Assembly: GCA_020226215.1 (NCBI GenBank) | Contig: CM035227.1 | Span: 103,337,732 to 103,401,731 of the forward strand | Reading direction: 5' to 3' | Source: Sindora glabra | Lineage: Eukaryota; Streptophyta; Magnoliopsida; Fabales; Fabaceae | Length of the DNA stretch: 64,000 nucleotides | Part shown: positions 13,379 to 25,062 of the stretch, in pieces | How the letters are laid out: each line of letters opens with the position of its first letter | Position numbering within the stretch: position 1 is the stretch's first letter | Program-made: the position numbers and the translations under genes | Notes under the pieces: model-generated | The model's database searches: none | Seen by the model: the letters and a program-made list of their open reading frames with translations, nothing else | Told to the model about the DNA's origin: nothing

Positions 13379-14067
13379 GAGGGTATGTCAATAATTTCTT
13401 TTGTGAAAAATGACATTTGAAAGTAATGAATGCAAATAACAGCACTTCAAAGTATTTCTTGACACTTATAAGCCTAGGCAACGCGCATGCTACCAACTGC
13501 TCCTAGCAAAAGTGCATAAAGAAAGAAGAGGAAGCCAAACTAGATGGGGGAGAAGTTACGATATAGTAATGTATTAATAAATTTGATTTATTTTTTTAAA
13601 GTTAAATTTAACATATTATATAATAATATATCAATAATAAAATTTAATAGGGTATTGATAGTTTACTGCATCAATAATGTAATATAATTATCTCTGAAAT
13701 TAGATAGGGTTACAATGTTTTAGTTGTGAGTTCTGAGAGCAGGCCATTTTGCATGCTCATAGAAGCTTTCGAAAGGAGAATATTGGAATTATATTGATGC
13801 ACAGATTCTCCAAGATGTTAATGGTAGCGTCATCAAAATACCTCTTCAAATCTTCATCTTTTCTTTATTCTTTTGGGTTTATCATGTTGCGGAATAAACA
13901 AGCATATCGGATTCGGAGGTGGAATCCCCACTTCTAAAAGCCAGCTAATTGGGGGGGAAAGAATGAACTCAATTATTTTATTCTCCGATTATCTTCGTTG
14001 AACAGATCAAATGTTGGTTGACGCTATAAATTTTTGTGATATCATTTTATGGCCAGATTCAATTGCT

Positions 14068-14094
14068 TATATATATATATATATATATATATAT
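14068..14094. repeat. (TA)n microsatellite
   Basis: A pure TA run of about 26 bases in unit B. The same site in unit A (about 8310-8345) holds a mixed GT and TA tract instead. Confidence 0.9.
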
Positions 14095-14143
14095 TAACTA
14101 TTTTTGAGATTTGGTTCAACTTGATTCTTTTTATTTTTTAAAA

Positions 14144-14661
14144 GGAAAAAAATGTAAAATACTTGTTTCAATTTTGAAATAATTGGATTTTACCTCTCCT
14201 ACTTTAAAAACTTAAAAATTATCTCTTAAACTTTACAAAACTTGAATTTGACACCTATTATTAATTTAATTAATTATTTTATCAAATTATATGATTTTTT
14301 TATGAACTTTTTAATAATAATCACAATATTATAGTATATTCGTTTATTTTACCATTTTTTCATATATAATTTTGTAATTCATTTTTTATTATTTAATTAA
14401 AAATTAATATATCTAATTTAATTCCTATTAATTATATAACATAAAAATTATTTGTGAAAAAAATAGTAAGATAAACTAAAATATTCTAATATTATATTCT
14501 TATTTAAAAATATCATTAAAAATTATATAATTTGATAAAATAATAAAACAAATTGATGGCGGATGTTAATTTCAAGTTTTATATAATCTAAAGGGATGAT
14601 TTCCAAGTTTTTAAAGTAGAAGGAGGTATTAAAATTGAATGAAGTGTTTCGCATTTTTTCC
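14144..14661. mobile_element. Mutator-type MITE with 9 bp target-site duplication
   Basis: The element starts GGAAAAAAATG and ends with the complement, TTTTTTCC. The two ends form long terminal inverted repeats of about 80 bases: both arms contain CTACTTTAAAAACTT, and GGAAAAAA(A)TG then CAATTTT in the same order. It is flanked by a perfect 9-base direct repeat TTTTTAAAA (14135-14143 and 14662-14670). Unit A of the tandem duplication has the unoccupied site with a single TTTTTAAAA at 8435-8443 inside matching flanks. A 9 bp duplication with long inverted repeats is the signature of the Mutator (MULE) superfamily. The interior is AT-rich and codes for nothing recognisable, so the element is non-autonomous. 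The open frame at 14523-14717 crosses its edge and is not a gene. Confidence 0.85.
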
Positions 14662-16062
14662 TTTTTAAAATTATATATTTTCATCCCTTGATCATTCTTC
14701 CACATTATAAAATCCAATAACTTTGACTTTTTAATTGTAGTTCCTTTGTCAATATTTTTTTAATGATTGAAAGAATTAAAATATAGTAAGCTTACAACTT
14801 CCTCAAAGAAAAGCAAATTTGTATATAAAAATGTAAGAAAATGATTTTTCAATTGTTATGGATGACATTAAAGAAGGAATTATAATTAAAAAGTAAATGT
14901 TGTTATATCTCATAATGGTGGAAGAATGATCAAGTGATGAAAGTGTATAATTTTGAAAATGAAGGATGTTAAGTGTAATTGAGCCAAAATTTGAAGAAGG
15001 TTAATGTAATTTGCATTCAATAATAACGCTAAATGCATTTTAAGCTTGAAATAGGGGACGTATGGATTGTTTCATCAAGAGATAAAGGGAATGAAAGGAA
15101 AGGAAAGATTGTAGTGTAACCTTTTCTTATTTGTGAGCTTATGGTATATGTAGATGTGGGAATGAAAGGAAAAGAGAGTGAAGAAAAGATTATATCATAA
15201 CTTTTCTTTTATTTAAAAGCATACTTTTTAAAATTAGATCGATAATTAAATCAGATAAATTATTCATTCTCCAGTTTAGTGGTTCAATCATTAATTCATT
15301 AGTTGAATTAAATTAAAAATTAGTTATAAAATTTGTCGTATGATAAAATTAGTACACATACACACACACACACATATACTAATTAGCTATACGAATTAAA
15401 AAAATTAGCTATATGTATACACACACATATATATGTATACATTAGTATTTTATATTTATAATAACAAGTTATGATAAAATTAAATTAATAATACAATATA
15501 AATTAATGATATAAAAATATGTAATAAAATACAAATGATATACTAATAATTTATGTTATAAATATTTTTAAAAATAATATAAATTCAATTGATCTGAAAT
15601 TGTGACGGTATTATATTTAAATTATTGTAAAATTATAAAATTTTTATTCTTTTGAAAAAATATAAAATTTATAATGAACTAGTTCATTGATTTTGATTAG
15701 TTCTAGCATATTCACATACATTTTTTATCTAGTATCCTTAGTTTGACCAATTTATTGGTGAATTAATCGATGTAATTTAATTTTTGAAACTCTGTTTAAG
15801 AGCATTGGCTAAAGATAGAAAGAAATTGAAGATTTATATGATTAATTTTGGTGATATTTTATGACAAAATTCTATCGCTTATATATATATAGATAGATAT
15901 AGATATAGAAAGATTTTGTTCATAAAGGCATCAATAATCAATAATAAGATACATTGATTGCTCTTTAAGCCTTAGATAAAGGGACTTGTGGGTTATTTTG
16001 CTAAGGATGAAGGGAGGGAAAAGAATGAGAAGATTGTAATGCAATCTTTTTCTAATTTGTGA

Positions 16063-16385
16063 GTTTATGGTATGTTTGGATGTGGGAATGGAAGGAAAGG
16101 AGAGTGAGGAGAAGATTATGTCATAACTTTCCTTTTATTTGAAAGTTTTGATGAAAGGTGGAAAGAAATTAAAGGTTTATGTAACTAATGATCCAAAGTC
16201 TTCCAAAACCCTCTTCTATTTATTTATTTGCATTCATCCAATTTGGATGATTTTGAAGGATTTTCTAAATATTCAAATAAAGAAAGGAAAAGTCATGACT
16301 TAATCATTTATCCTTTTTCCTTCCCTTCCTCCAGCCTTTCCTATTGCCTTACCTCCCTTTTGCCCCTAACTCCCAAATATATAAG
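16063..16385. repeat. Inverted-repeat MITE-like element inside unit B
   Basis: Sister copy of the element at 9832-10150, with the same TTTGGATGTGGGAATGGAAGG left end and a CCTTCCCTTCC-type right end. It was inherited through the segmental duplication. Confidence 0.45.
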
Positions 16386-17743
16386 ACTGTAAAACAGGCA
16401 GATATGACAGATATAGATTAATCCATGCGAATTTTGGTTTATACAAACTAGTTCATATAAATCTATAAAAAATTGGACCAAATGTTAGGTTGTTTGATTT
16501 GTAAGTTTGCGAATTTTAACTATAAATTTGTGGATAGATTTATATTTGCTTGGTCCATGTGAATTTCATTTGTACAAACCAATTCATATAAATCCATTAA
16601 AAATTTTAAATTTTGAATAATTCAATCCATTGAAGTTCATAGACAAGATTAGTCCAGTCTATAGGCTTTGATCCACTTAACAAGCCTACAAATATACTAA
16701 TAGACAAAGAGGTGAAGAGAAAGAGGGGTTATAGCTAACCTTTTAAATTTCTCTAACATTCAATTTTTGCACTTGTCTAAATTAAGGGTTTTTTGTTATC
16801 ATTTTAATCTTTTATATTATTTAAATTTGTACTTTAATTTATTATTTTTGACACTTGTTAAAAATTAATTTTTTAAGAGAAATAAAATTGTAAAAAAAGT
16901 ATTATAATTAATTGGCCATACATTTTAGTTTAATACTTCATTATATAAATAAATTCTACTATTTAAAAGTTATGTTGAGAATAATGATTTCAATTTATTT
17001 ATAAATAAATTCTTTTATTTAAAATATATTAAAAATATATGAGGTTCAATTAAAAAATAGATTATGATAATATAATAGTAAATACAATGTTAAAAAAAGT
17101 AAAAATTTTCATATAATATGCATTTTAAATCAAATGAAATGATTTCTAATGAAAATGTTATAATAACGTAAATTTAATTAAAATATAAATTATAAATTAA
17201 ATTAAATATCTTTTCATTTAAATTCAAATATTATTTAAAAATGAAATAAAATCTTTTCCAAAAAGTGGAAAATGATATTTCGAGTAATAATATTAAGTAC
17301 ATATGTAATTTGTACCCAAGTTTCTTAGAAAACAATTTTTGCCACTGAATATATATGATGATGAATGCCCAATGGATATTTGAAACTTTCCCATTGGGAG
17401 AGGGAGAACGACAAACTACATTTATGAAATTCCACGGTAAATATAAGGGGAACAAATAAAGTTACTTACAGGGTAGTAAATTGGGTAGTTAGAGTTATTA
17501 ACAGAATGTCAACTAATTTATCTCAAATTTCTCTTATAATTGAAAATGTTGTACTCATTAATATTTCTCATTTGCTTTTCTAATAATTTTGGATTTCATT
17601 AAAAAAAATGAGGAGAACGACAGACTATATTTATGAAATAAATAAATTTTACATATTATTTTCTATTTCAGAAGCGTATTCACTGATAATATCAATCTTT
17701 TTTTTTTTAAGCCATAATGACATGTAAGATAGATTTTTTCAAT

Positions 17744-17809
17744 ATTGCCGGTAGGGTACTAGTGGTGTGTTTTGAAATTGCCGGTAGGGTACTAGTGGTG
17801 TGTTTTGAA
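17744..17809. repeat. 33 bp perfect tandem duplication
   Basis: A 33-base unit starting ATTGCCGGTAGGGTACTAG occurs twice in a row (17744-17776, 17777-17809), followed by a third partial start. Unit A has only one copy at about 11868, so this arose in unit B. Confidence 0.9.
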
Positions 17810-18699
17810 ATTGCCGGCAGAAACTCATTCAAAATGTCAAGATGAACTATATCTAAGAGACAATGACCTTAATTAATCCTTGAAGGGAAGGTACTTAAGT
17901 TGTTTATCAAACAAAATAATTAGCACTGAACAAATATGAACTTGTAATGAAAGAAATTCATAATAATATCATTTCGTTACAGTGATCCTCATAATTAATT
18001 GAACTAATTTACATTGACCATAAAAGGATTAATCTTGTAAGAGAGTAACATGAATGATTAGTGATTAAAAATCTTATATTAATGGTTGAAATCAAAATAT
18101 AAAATCATGTCATCTTTCTTAAATGTTGTTGAACTTTAGCTTTTTGCTTGATGAAAGAGAAAATAGGAAAAATGATAGAAAATTTTAAATTTTAAAAATT
18201 TCACTCTCTTGGTTACAAAGAAAAAGCAAAACTAAAATAATATTATTTGCAATTATCATCATTATCACATATTAAAATCTTAAAATTTTCTTTTATTTCC
18301 TTTTTCTTTTCCAGCTAAAATTTAAAATTTTCTTTTCATTATATTTAATTTCTCCTTTATTAAGCAATAGATGAGTAATGTTTTATTGAATATAAATTTT
18401 ATTTATTGCCAGGGATGACTATTTTCTCATTGAGTTAAACTAAATCATTGTTAAGCTTAAACCAATTAGCTCAATAAAATATGGTCAAATCACATAATCC
18501 CTATACACTAATGCCAAGCAAACACATTATAAAAATTGCACAAAATTAATCAAATAATGTCAGAAGCAGTTAGTACAGCTGAAAAATGGTTACCATAGTA
18601 GCCCACTTACTCCTTCCAAAAAACTAAATTATTATTCTTAATATTATAATATGACCATTATACCTGAAATAGGTTAATCACTATAAATATTGGTCACCA

Positions 18700-19375
18700 T
18701 GTTAAGTAAGTTTTCTAACTTCTCTTCTTTACTTACTTATTCTCTTTTATACTTTTCCCTCATATATATTTAAGTTTTAAATGGTCAAAACAGGCCTTAA
18801 TCTCATTATTGGCTTACTTGCATATATTAAGCAACTCTCTTCCAATAATCTTTGTTGTCTTTAGCCTTTTTGCTAACTTTCTAGTAATGTGTAATTAATA
18901 GATAGTATAAATTTTTTTATACTATTAGTAGAAATGAAGAAAAAACACCATTAAAAAATAATAACAATTAAATTTTTTTAATAATAATAGAATTATTATT
19001 AAAAGAGAGTAAGTTTTCTAACTTCACTTCTTCACTTACTTACTCTCTTTTATACTCTATGCTCATATTGACTTAAGTTTTAAAGGGTCAAAATAATCCT
19101 TAATCTCGTTATTGGCTTACTTGTAGGTATTAAGCAATTGTGATCTTTATTGTCTTTAGCCTTTTTGCTAACTTTCTAATAATGTGTAATTAATAGTTAG
19201 TATAAAACATTTTATATTATTAGTAAAAAAAAAAGAGAAATGTTATTAAAAAATAATAGTGATTAAATTTTTTTAATAATAATAAGGAAGTTTTAATAAT
19301 TTTTTGTTGATATATTAATATATAAATTAGTGACGATTCAAACTAATAAGCATGCAAATTTAAATTCTATTTTAA
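18700..19375. repeat. Tandem duplication of about 310 bp at the end of unit B
   Basis: The block beginning AGTAAGTTTTCTAACTTC at about 18705 is repeated at about 19010. Both copies continue through the same landmarks: CTCTTTTATAC, GGCTTACTTG, TTTAGCCTTTTTGCTAACTTTCTA, GTGTAATTAATAG and an AT-rich tail. Unit A has one equivalent (about 12795-13140). The stretch is therefore present three times in the window. Confidence 0.75.
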
Positions 19376-19439
19376 TTGTAATATGCCTATAATTTACTCT
19401 TGTATAAATCTCAATTCATTCTTTTAAACATACGCCCTA

Positions 19440-20100
19440 TTCGCCCTCTCTTGTATGCCTTGTAGCTACCCTTAAAACATGCAGAAGAAGGTGCGCCTAA
19501 GGCGAATCAAACATAGGCTGCATTGGGTTAATGACAGATTTTCTCCACTAATTTGTGGTCTTGTCGAAGGGCATCATAGACCTCTAACTTCTCAGTTTGA
19601 TCACCCGTCTTGGGCCCAAAGTGAGGGGAAACAGCCAATACCCCTCTCATCCACGGAAAATGCTACCTCACCTGACTTCAGAGGTTGGAAAATTTCTCAC
19701 CCCAGACGAGAGAGGGGTAAGAATAAATGGGTGGAGTCCGCAACAAAGTGAAACTTGCAAATTTCATTTTTTTATTTTTATCTTTCTCCTTTTAAAATAA
19801 ATTTTTTTCTTATGTTTAAAGTGAAGTGAAATTTCCCCTCATCTGCAGACAGATAGGACCCCTAAAAAACGGTGGGTCCCAAGTAAAGTGGTCCTTGGGG
19901 ACTTATGAATTGAATAATCAGAATGGAAGAAGTGAGACCGGGCAGTGAGATGTATGTGATGACTGATGAAAGATTGTCCTTTTCCATGAGAGCCAGGTTT
20001 TGTTGTTGTATTCGCGGAAGGTGCAGAGGACATCAGGTGGACCTTCCTACAGCCGGCCGCTAGCTGTAGCTCAGCACGCTCTCGCAGATGTTAATATTAA
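19440..20100. other. GC-richer low-repeat island of unknown function
   Basis: Base composition rises clearly above the surroundings. It contains a TGGGCCC element (about 19610), which resembles the site II motif of plant promoters, and a CGGCCGCTA motif at 20054-20062. Open frames exist on both strands (19479-19751 plus, 19839-20033 minus). The plus-strand product is basic and low in hydrophobic residues, and neither product resembles a family I know. It may be a promoter, a leader, a relict gene or single-copy DNA next to the duplication end. Confidence 0.4.
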
Positions 20101-22299
20101 AACTCCGGGGCCCAAAAAATAAAAATAAAATAAATAAATAAATAAAAACTAATTGAACTCATAAAATCAACCTGCATGCTGCATCTATGGGCTGGAGTCT
20201 ATGAACAAAATGTGCACCTAAAATACTGATGAATATATCAAAATTATATTATCTATATTCCTGTATTTATCTAATTAAACGCATGATTGTTAAAACTTAA
20301 TTATTATTGTTGAATGCATCAAATTATCATAAAAATAAAGAAATATATGAGACCCATTGGATATGTGATGCAATTTATCATATCATTCCATCTTTTTTTT
20401 TCTCTTTCCTGGTCGAATTCGATGAAAAAAACTTCAGTCTCCACCTTGGAAAGGAAATCGATAAGTTTTGAAAGGTTTAAGGTTACATTTCGAGTAAGTT
20501 CTTTCATATATTTAATTTTAATTAATTTATAAAATTTAATGATTTATATTAAATTTTATTTTTATAAAAAAATCAATTTAAAAAGATTTATCAACAAAGC
20601 TAATTTATATATACATTGAATTTTACTGTACATGACAAAATTGGTGTACATTTGAGTTCCTTAATTTAGTCACTTTTTTTTTGAAGTTTTATTAAGTTCA
20701 ATCTTTTTTTTATTATTATGCAAAACACCCGACATTAGATTTAATCTTAGCTTTATATAAAATTTGTACAGGTTGTTTTATGAAACGAATCATGTGATCA
20801 ATTTGTACAATTTGCTTTATGAAATGAATCATGTGATCCACAACTCTGGTGATAACATGTTACTCAGAAAATAATTGGCTAATATTATTCTTCGTTGAAT
20901 CATTAGGAAAATGTTAGAATGTTTGGTGGTGTTGTGATATTAATGTTGTCTCCAAATTTTAGGAATAATACACTTTATTGTATGATTCTACGTATAATAT
21001 GTCCATTGGTAGTTTAAAAAAATATCACTTACAATTTACATTATTAATACTTCATCTATTTGTACTTATTTTTCTTCCAAATATAATGAAATGTAGCACA
21101 TACTTTGTATATGCTCTTTTTCTTATTTATTAAATTGAAATGAAGCTCCAAAGATATAAAAAAAGATTTTGTATTATATTAATACTAAAAATCCAATGCT
21201 TCTTTTATACAAATATTATCACATGTATTTTTTTAATTTAACAATTTAATTTTTAAGAAAATAGTTAATTTCTTGTCAAGAATAGATAATTTTTTAGCTT
21301 ATTAAATTGAAAAAAATAATACAATTGATAACATTTATATGAAAGTAATGCCGAGAAGTTCTAAAGATCTAATATATATCATCAATTTCTTTAATTCTTT
21401 CTCAATTTGAAATTCCATCAGCTCAATTTCAAACAAGTAAATTGGAAATAATGAGTAAAATTAAGAACATATTAAGATTAAATCATGCTAAATTAGAGCT
21501 AATAAGGAAGCATGTAACTTACACATATTTTTTTGATAAATTTAACCAAAAACATGATAGAGGTGGGCAAAATGTTAAAGGAACGAATCAAATATTTCTT
21601 TTTTTTAATTCTTTAAATTATAGATAAAGAAGTTGTAAATAAGACCCGGGTTAGTAAATTATATTTTTTTCTCTTCAAAATTTTCTTTTGAGGGTTATAT
21701 GTGTTAATAGTTTGTCATTCATATTATCATAAAAATACGAGAGAAAATACTTATATGATATATGTAATAAAAATATTTCAAATTATAAATAGTTAACAAA
21801 TTCAATATTTTTTTATTTTCACTTAGAATATCCTCACATATTTTTCATTAAATGAGATTAATTTCTCGTTGAGAAGAGAGGAGAGAGTAGAGAGTAAATC
21901 CTTCTAAAAAAAATACACTTCCATTGATTGAATTTAAAATCTTTTACCCTTAAGACTTAGTTTATTTTTACTCGATCAACTAATTGTTGGTATTAATAAA
22001 TTCAATATTGCATTAATTTTTAACACTAAACATATTAATCTCATCATCAATGGGGGCACGATTATTCCCCCTTTTTTCCTATGTTAGGGTTGATCTTTTG
22101 CTGGAAAAGATTAGCTTGAATATTTAAACTATTGAACTTAATACTATATATATTGTACTCATATTTCAAATTTAATGAATGTATAGTATTACATTCTTGT
22201 CTCTCTCAATTAATGTATAATTTTAATCCTTATCCCTCTTGATTTTTGTATATAACTTTTTTGTAGTCAAATTAAGGATGAATGCAGAGATAAAACTTT
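20101..22299. other. AT-rich intergenic region, nothing recognised
   Basis: Contains short open frames only (for example 20314-20532 and 21442-21627), all AT-driven and without recognisable motifs. No terminal inverted repeats or structured RNA were noticed. Confidence 0.5.
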
Positions 22300-22758
22300 G
22301 AAAAATATTATATATCATTGTACCATTTCAACCAAAGCACAATAGCCATTTTCTTTCGCATCAATCCTTCTCCGTTTGGATAAGCAGTTAGAACCATCAA
22401 CAAGAAAAGGCAACACACGTATCATCACAAAACTGTTAAGACAATTATTGATACACACTTTTATTGTACCATGAAAACACCACAATATTACAGACTCACA
22501 ACAGCAGTAAGACCACCGGAATATAGATATTCCGACCATGCTTCCAAACAACACAAACTCGCAAGCCAAACGAGCAAAACCGAAATAATAATAATACAAA
22601 CCAAATAACCAAACGCAAATAATACACAAACCAAACAGGACACCAACAGGGTCTCACATCGCTCCCACTCCTTCAACACACCGAGCGAGTTATGACCTGA
22701 CACGTGCGCAACCTTTTATTTAATAAAGCTAGCGGCCGCACCAGATTACAAAGCTATT
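22300..22758 (-). other. Probable 3' untranslated region of the WUN1-like gene
   Basis: Directly downstream of the WUN1-like stop codon on the minus strand. It has a more balanced composition than the spacer beyond about 22300. An AATAAA-type signal lies at about 22715-22722 (minus strand) and others may lie further down. It also holds a CACGTG G-box (22701-22706) and a GCTAGCGGCCGC motif (22728-22739). Two overlapping open frames on the same strand (22315-22629, 22488-22703) encode Cys- and Tyr-rich products without a known family and are best read as chance frames in a transcribed 3' region. Confidence 0.45.
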
Positions 22759-23256
22759 TTATATAGCCAGAACAAGACCGGGTACGGATTTCCCGACCCG
22801 ATCAGAGACGCTGCTTTCCCAAACGCAGGGGAAGCGGTGCGAGTCCGGCTCGGCGGAGGTAATTTCCGACGACGGAGACGACGAGAGTCCAGAATCTGAG
22901 TCGCTGAAGCGGGTGACGGTGAGGGAAGTGTTGAAGTACTCCCTGACTTGGGTAATTACCCCATCAGTAACGGTCCAGGCGTGAACCCACGATATCGAAC
23001 GGCTGTTATCGCAACCCTCGACGAGGACGGTGGGCCCGAATGAGGTGATGGACTGAGGGACGAACACAAAGTTGTCGGACGAAGGTTCGCCTGTGAGCAT
23101 GCGCATCAAAAACTGGTAGGACGGCGGACCGTGGAACCACCACTCGAGGTCAGGCGCGACGATCTTGACGACGGCGTCGGAGTCACGTGATCTTAAGGCG
23201 TCATACAGAGTGAGAACCAGCCTCTGATTGCTGGAATCAGAATCAGCGTCTTCCAG
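22759..23256 (-). CDS. WUN1/SAG20-like wound-induced protein, NTF2/SnoaL-like fold, likely non-AUG start
   Basis: The C-terminal part (115 residues from the first in-frame ATG at 23106) has the family landmarks: MRMLTGE, TVLVEGCD, SWVHAWTVTDGVITQVREY, FNTSLTVTRF, and the ending CVWESS...DRVGKSVPGLVLAI. The frame continues upstream without a stop as far as 23398. It contains LVLTLYDALRSRDSD and then VAPDLEWWFHGPPSYQF, the conserved first helix and LEWWFHGPP signature of full-length homologues. No ATG precedes this part. A CTG at 23256-23254 has A at -3 and G at +4 and would give 165 residues. Another CTG lies at 23277-23275. The potato WUN1 described first also begins at the internal Met. No intron is needed. 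A Ser/Asp-rich insert lies between TVTRF and the C terminus. These proteins are induced by wounding, senescence or ozone. Their biochemical role is unknown. Confidence 0.85.
   Translation of the reverse strand: MEDADSDSSNQRLVLTLYDALRSRDSDAVVKIVAPDLEWWFHGPPSYQFLMRMLTGEPSSDNFVFVPQSITSFGPTVLVEGCDNSRSISWVHAWTVTDGVITQVREYFNTSLTVTRFSDSDSGLSSSPSSEITSAEPDSHRFPCVWESSVSDRVGKSVPGLVLAI
23193..23204 (-). other. Four-codon upstream AUG frame inside the WUN1-like leader
   Basis: The first AUG downstream of the predicted transcription start is at 23204-23202 and reads Met-Thr-Pro-stop in a different frame from the main protein. It lies between the CTG candidate start (23256) and the first in-frame AUG (23106). 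A ribosome missing the CTG would meet this short frame before the internal Met, so it could tune how much of the short form is made. Confidence 0.5.
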
Positions 23257-23394
23257 TGTTGCCGGAGAGTTAGCCAGTTCTAGCGAGATGTTTCTAGAGA
23301 GAGAAAGTAAAATGGTGGTTGAGAACGATGCAGCGAAAGATGGAAAAAAAACCAGGAAGCTGGTTGGGTCCTCGCGAAGCGAAGGAAGTGGAAT

Positions 23395-23401
23395 TTATAT
23401 A
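23395..23401 (-). promoter_or_regulatory. TATA box of the WUN1-like gene
   Basis: On the minus strand the sequence reads CTATATAAATTCC. A start of transcription about 25-35 bases downstream, near 23365-23370, gives a leader of roughly 110 bases to the CTG candidate start. The box also explains why no upstream exon with an ATG is expected in the DNA above 23400. Confidence 0.65.
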
Positions 23402-23402
23402 G

Positions 23403-25062
23403 AAAATTGTCGGGAACTGGGTCCTCGTCTTCTACGCGCCCGCTACGATCTTGAACCATTTGTTAAATTATCCAATTATAATATTTTAGCCTCATCTAAT
23501 AAATAAAAAATATTATTATTTTTATTTATGCATCATTTTTATGAAAATTATATATATTAAAATTTTAATTTTAATAGTTAAGATATTAAAATTTTTTAAA
23601 AATATAATTAATTTTATTTATTAAATTAAAATTAAATTTTGTAGTTAAGGAGAAGGATTTTTTATATATATTTTATGATTTGATAAGATGGAAACATGTG
23701 ATTGGAAGGACTCTATAACATTAGAGTGGTAATTCAATTTTAATATAATAAAAAATAAAATTTAATTAATATTAAATATTATTGAGCTAACATGTTAGTG
23801 AATTTTTTATTCAAAAACGTTATAAATATTAAAAATAAAATTTAAAAATCAATTTAAAATTTTTATATTTAATAAATTAAATTTTATAAATTTATTCTAT
23901 TATATTATATTTAATAATAGTCTTTTATTTAAATTTAAAATTTAATTTTGAATCTTATTATCATATACTCCATTTATTCTTTATTATCTATTGCAATTAA
24001 TCAATTTCATAAGTATTAAAAAATAATTTAATTTATTTATTTTTAATAAAATTTTCAAAATGAGAAATTTTTAATTAACCAATGAATATATAACTTATCC
24101 ACCTACTACTAATAAAATTGAAATAAATATAAAGAAGGAATTGTTATGAAATTAATTATTAGAAATTTCTTATATTTATCTTAACCTTTTTGTATTTATC
24201 TTGATTTTTATTAACAGAGGGCATACAAGTTGTATACCCATTAGCTAAATGAGAATCTCTTTTCTAAAACTATCTAATAGTCTCTTATTATACATAAAAT
24301 TGAAGATAGTTAAAAATAAAGAGAATTATGATAAAATAAATATGTTGCAACATTCTATGAGAGATAATAAAATATCTATTAGTTAAAAGGAAAGATAAAA
24401 TTAAAAAATAATATCTTATATTTTGTATTGAAATTCTAAAGTAACAAATAAAAAGAAATAACTTTTTTCAAAATGTAATAGATAATAATGAATAAAGAAA
24501 GTATATAATATGACAAATATTAATAACAATCCTAAGACTATTTCTAGGTATTAATTATATATCTCTAACTAATTAGATTAAATGTTTTAGTTCTATTTTT
24601 AATGATATAATAAATGATAATATATTAAATATTTTATTAAAATAAAAATAAAATATTAAATATAATTTGATTATTAATCACATTATTAAAAATAAAAACA
24701 GATCATTTAATTTGATTAGCCGAAAATGTATAATTAATATTTAATAACAATCCGAAATTCTTATTAGTATTTGTTATATAATATTGCTTTTTTCCCTTTT
24801 TTTTTAATCAATACGTTTGAATGCTACGCGTAGAAGCCAACGAAAGACGGAAAAATGAAAAGAAAATAGCAGGCCAACTGTAATTTGACCCCACTCTGCC
24901 AAGCAAGCGTGAAGTGGACAAGTTTTGCTTTTCTCTTCCAATCTTACGCCATCACTTTGCCATTTGTCGTTGGATTTTATCTTTTCCTTCTCTGCTTGGA
25001 ACGTAATGAATTTGGATTTGACTCCTCTGACTCACAACATGCATTTTTTAATCGGTGAATTT
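23403..25062. other. AT-rich upstream region with a short balanced island
   Basis: 23480-24800 is very AT-rich with no supported feature. About 24810-25035 is more balanced and non-repetitive, with ACGCGT (MluI-like) and several GC-containing words, but no long open frame. It could be conserved non-coding DNA. Confidence 0.4.

Larger units (their letters stand above)
13151..19375. repeat. Tandem segmental duplication, unit B (about 6.2 kb)
   Basis: This is the sister of unit A (7250-13150), head to tail with it. It differs by a 518 bp MITE (14144-14661), by lacking about 380 bases found in A at 10737-11117, by a 33 bp tandem duplication at 17744-17809 and by a further tandem copy of its own end (about 19010-19375). 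The similar-sounding open frames in the two units around 7975/13749 and 11545/17355 change by frame-breaking or replacement differences, which argues against a preserved protein. Confidence 0.8.

Noticed and set aside
22315..22703. Two overlapping Cys/Tyr-rich frames downstream of the WUN1-like gene
   Set aside because: No recognisable family, in a likely 3' untranslated region. Composition explains the residues.
22728..22739. GCTAGCGGCCGC, adjacent NheI and NotI sites resembling a cloning linker
   Set aside because: Flanking DNA is continuous plant-like sequence with the gene 3' region on one side. No vector sequence is visible, so contamination is not supported.
23228..23506. 92-codon plus-strand frame opposite the WUN1-like gene
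   Set aside because: It is the antisense shadow of the N-terminal coding extension and promoter, and has no known family.
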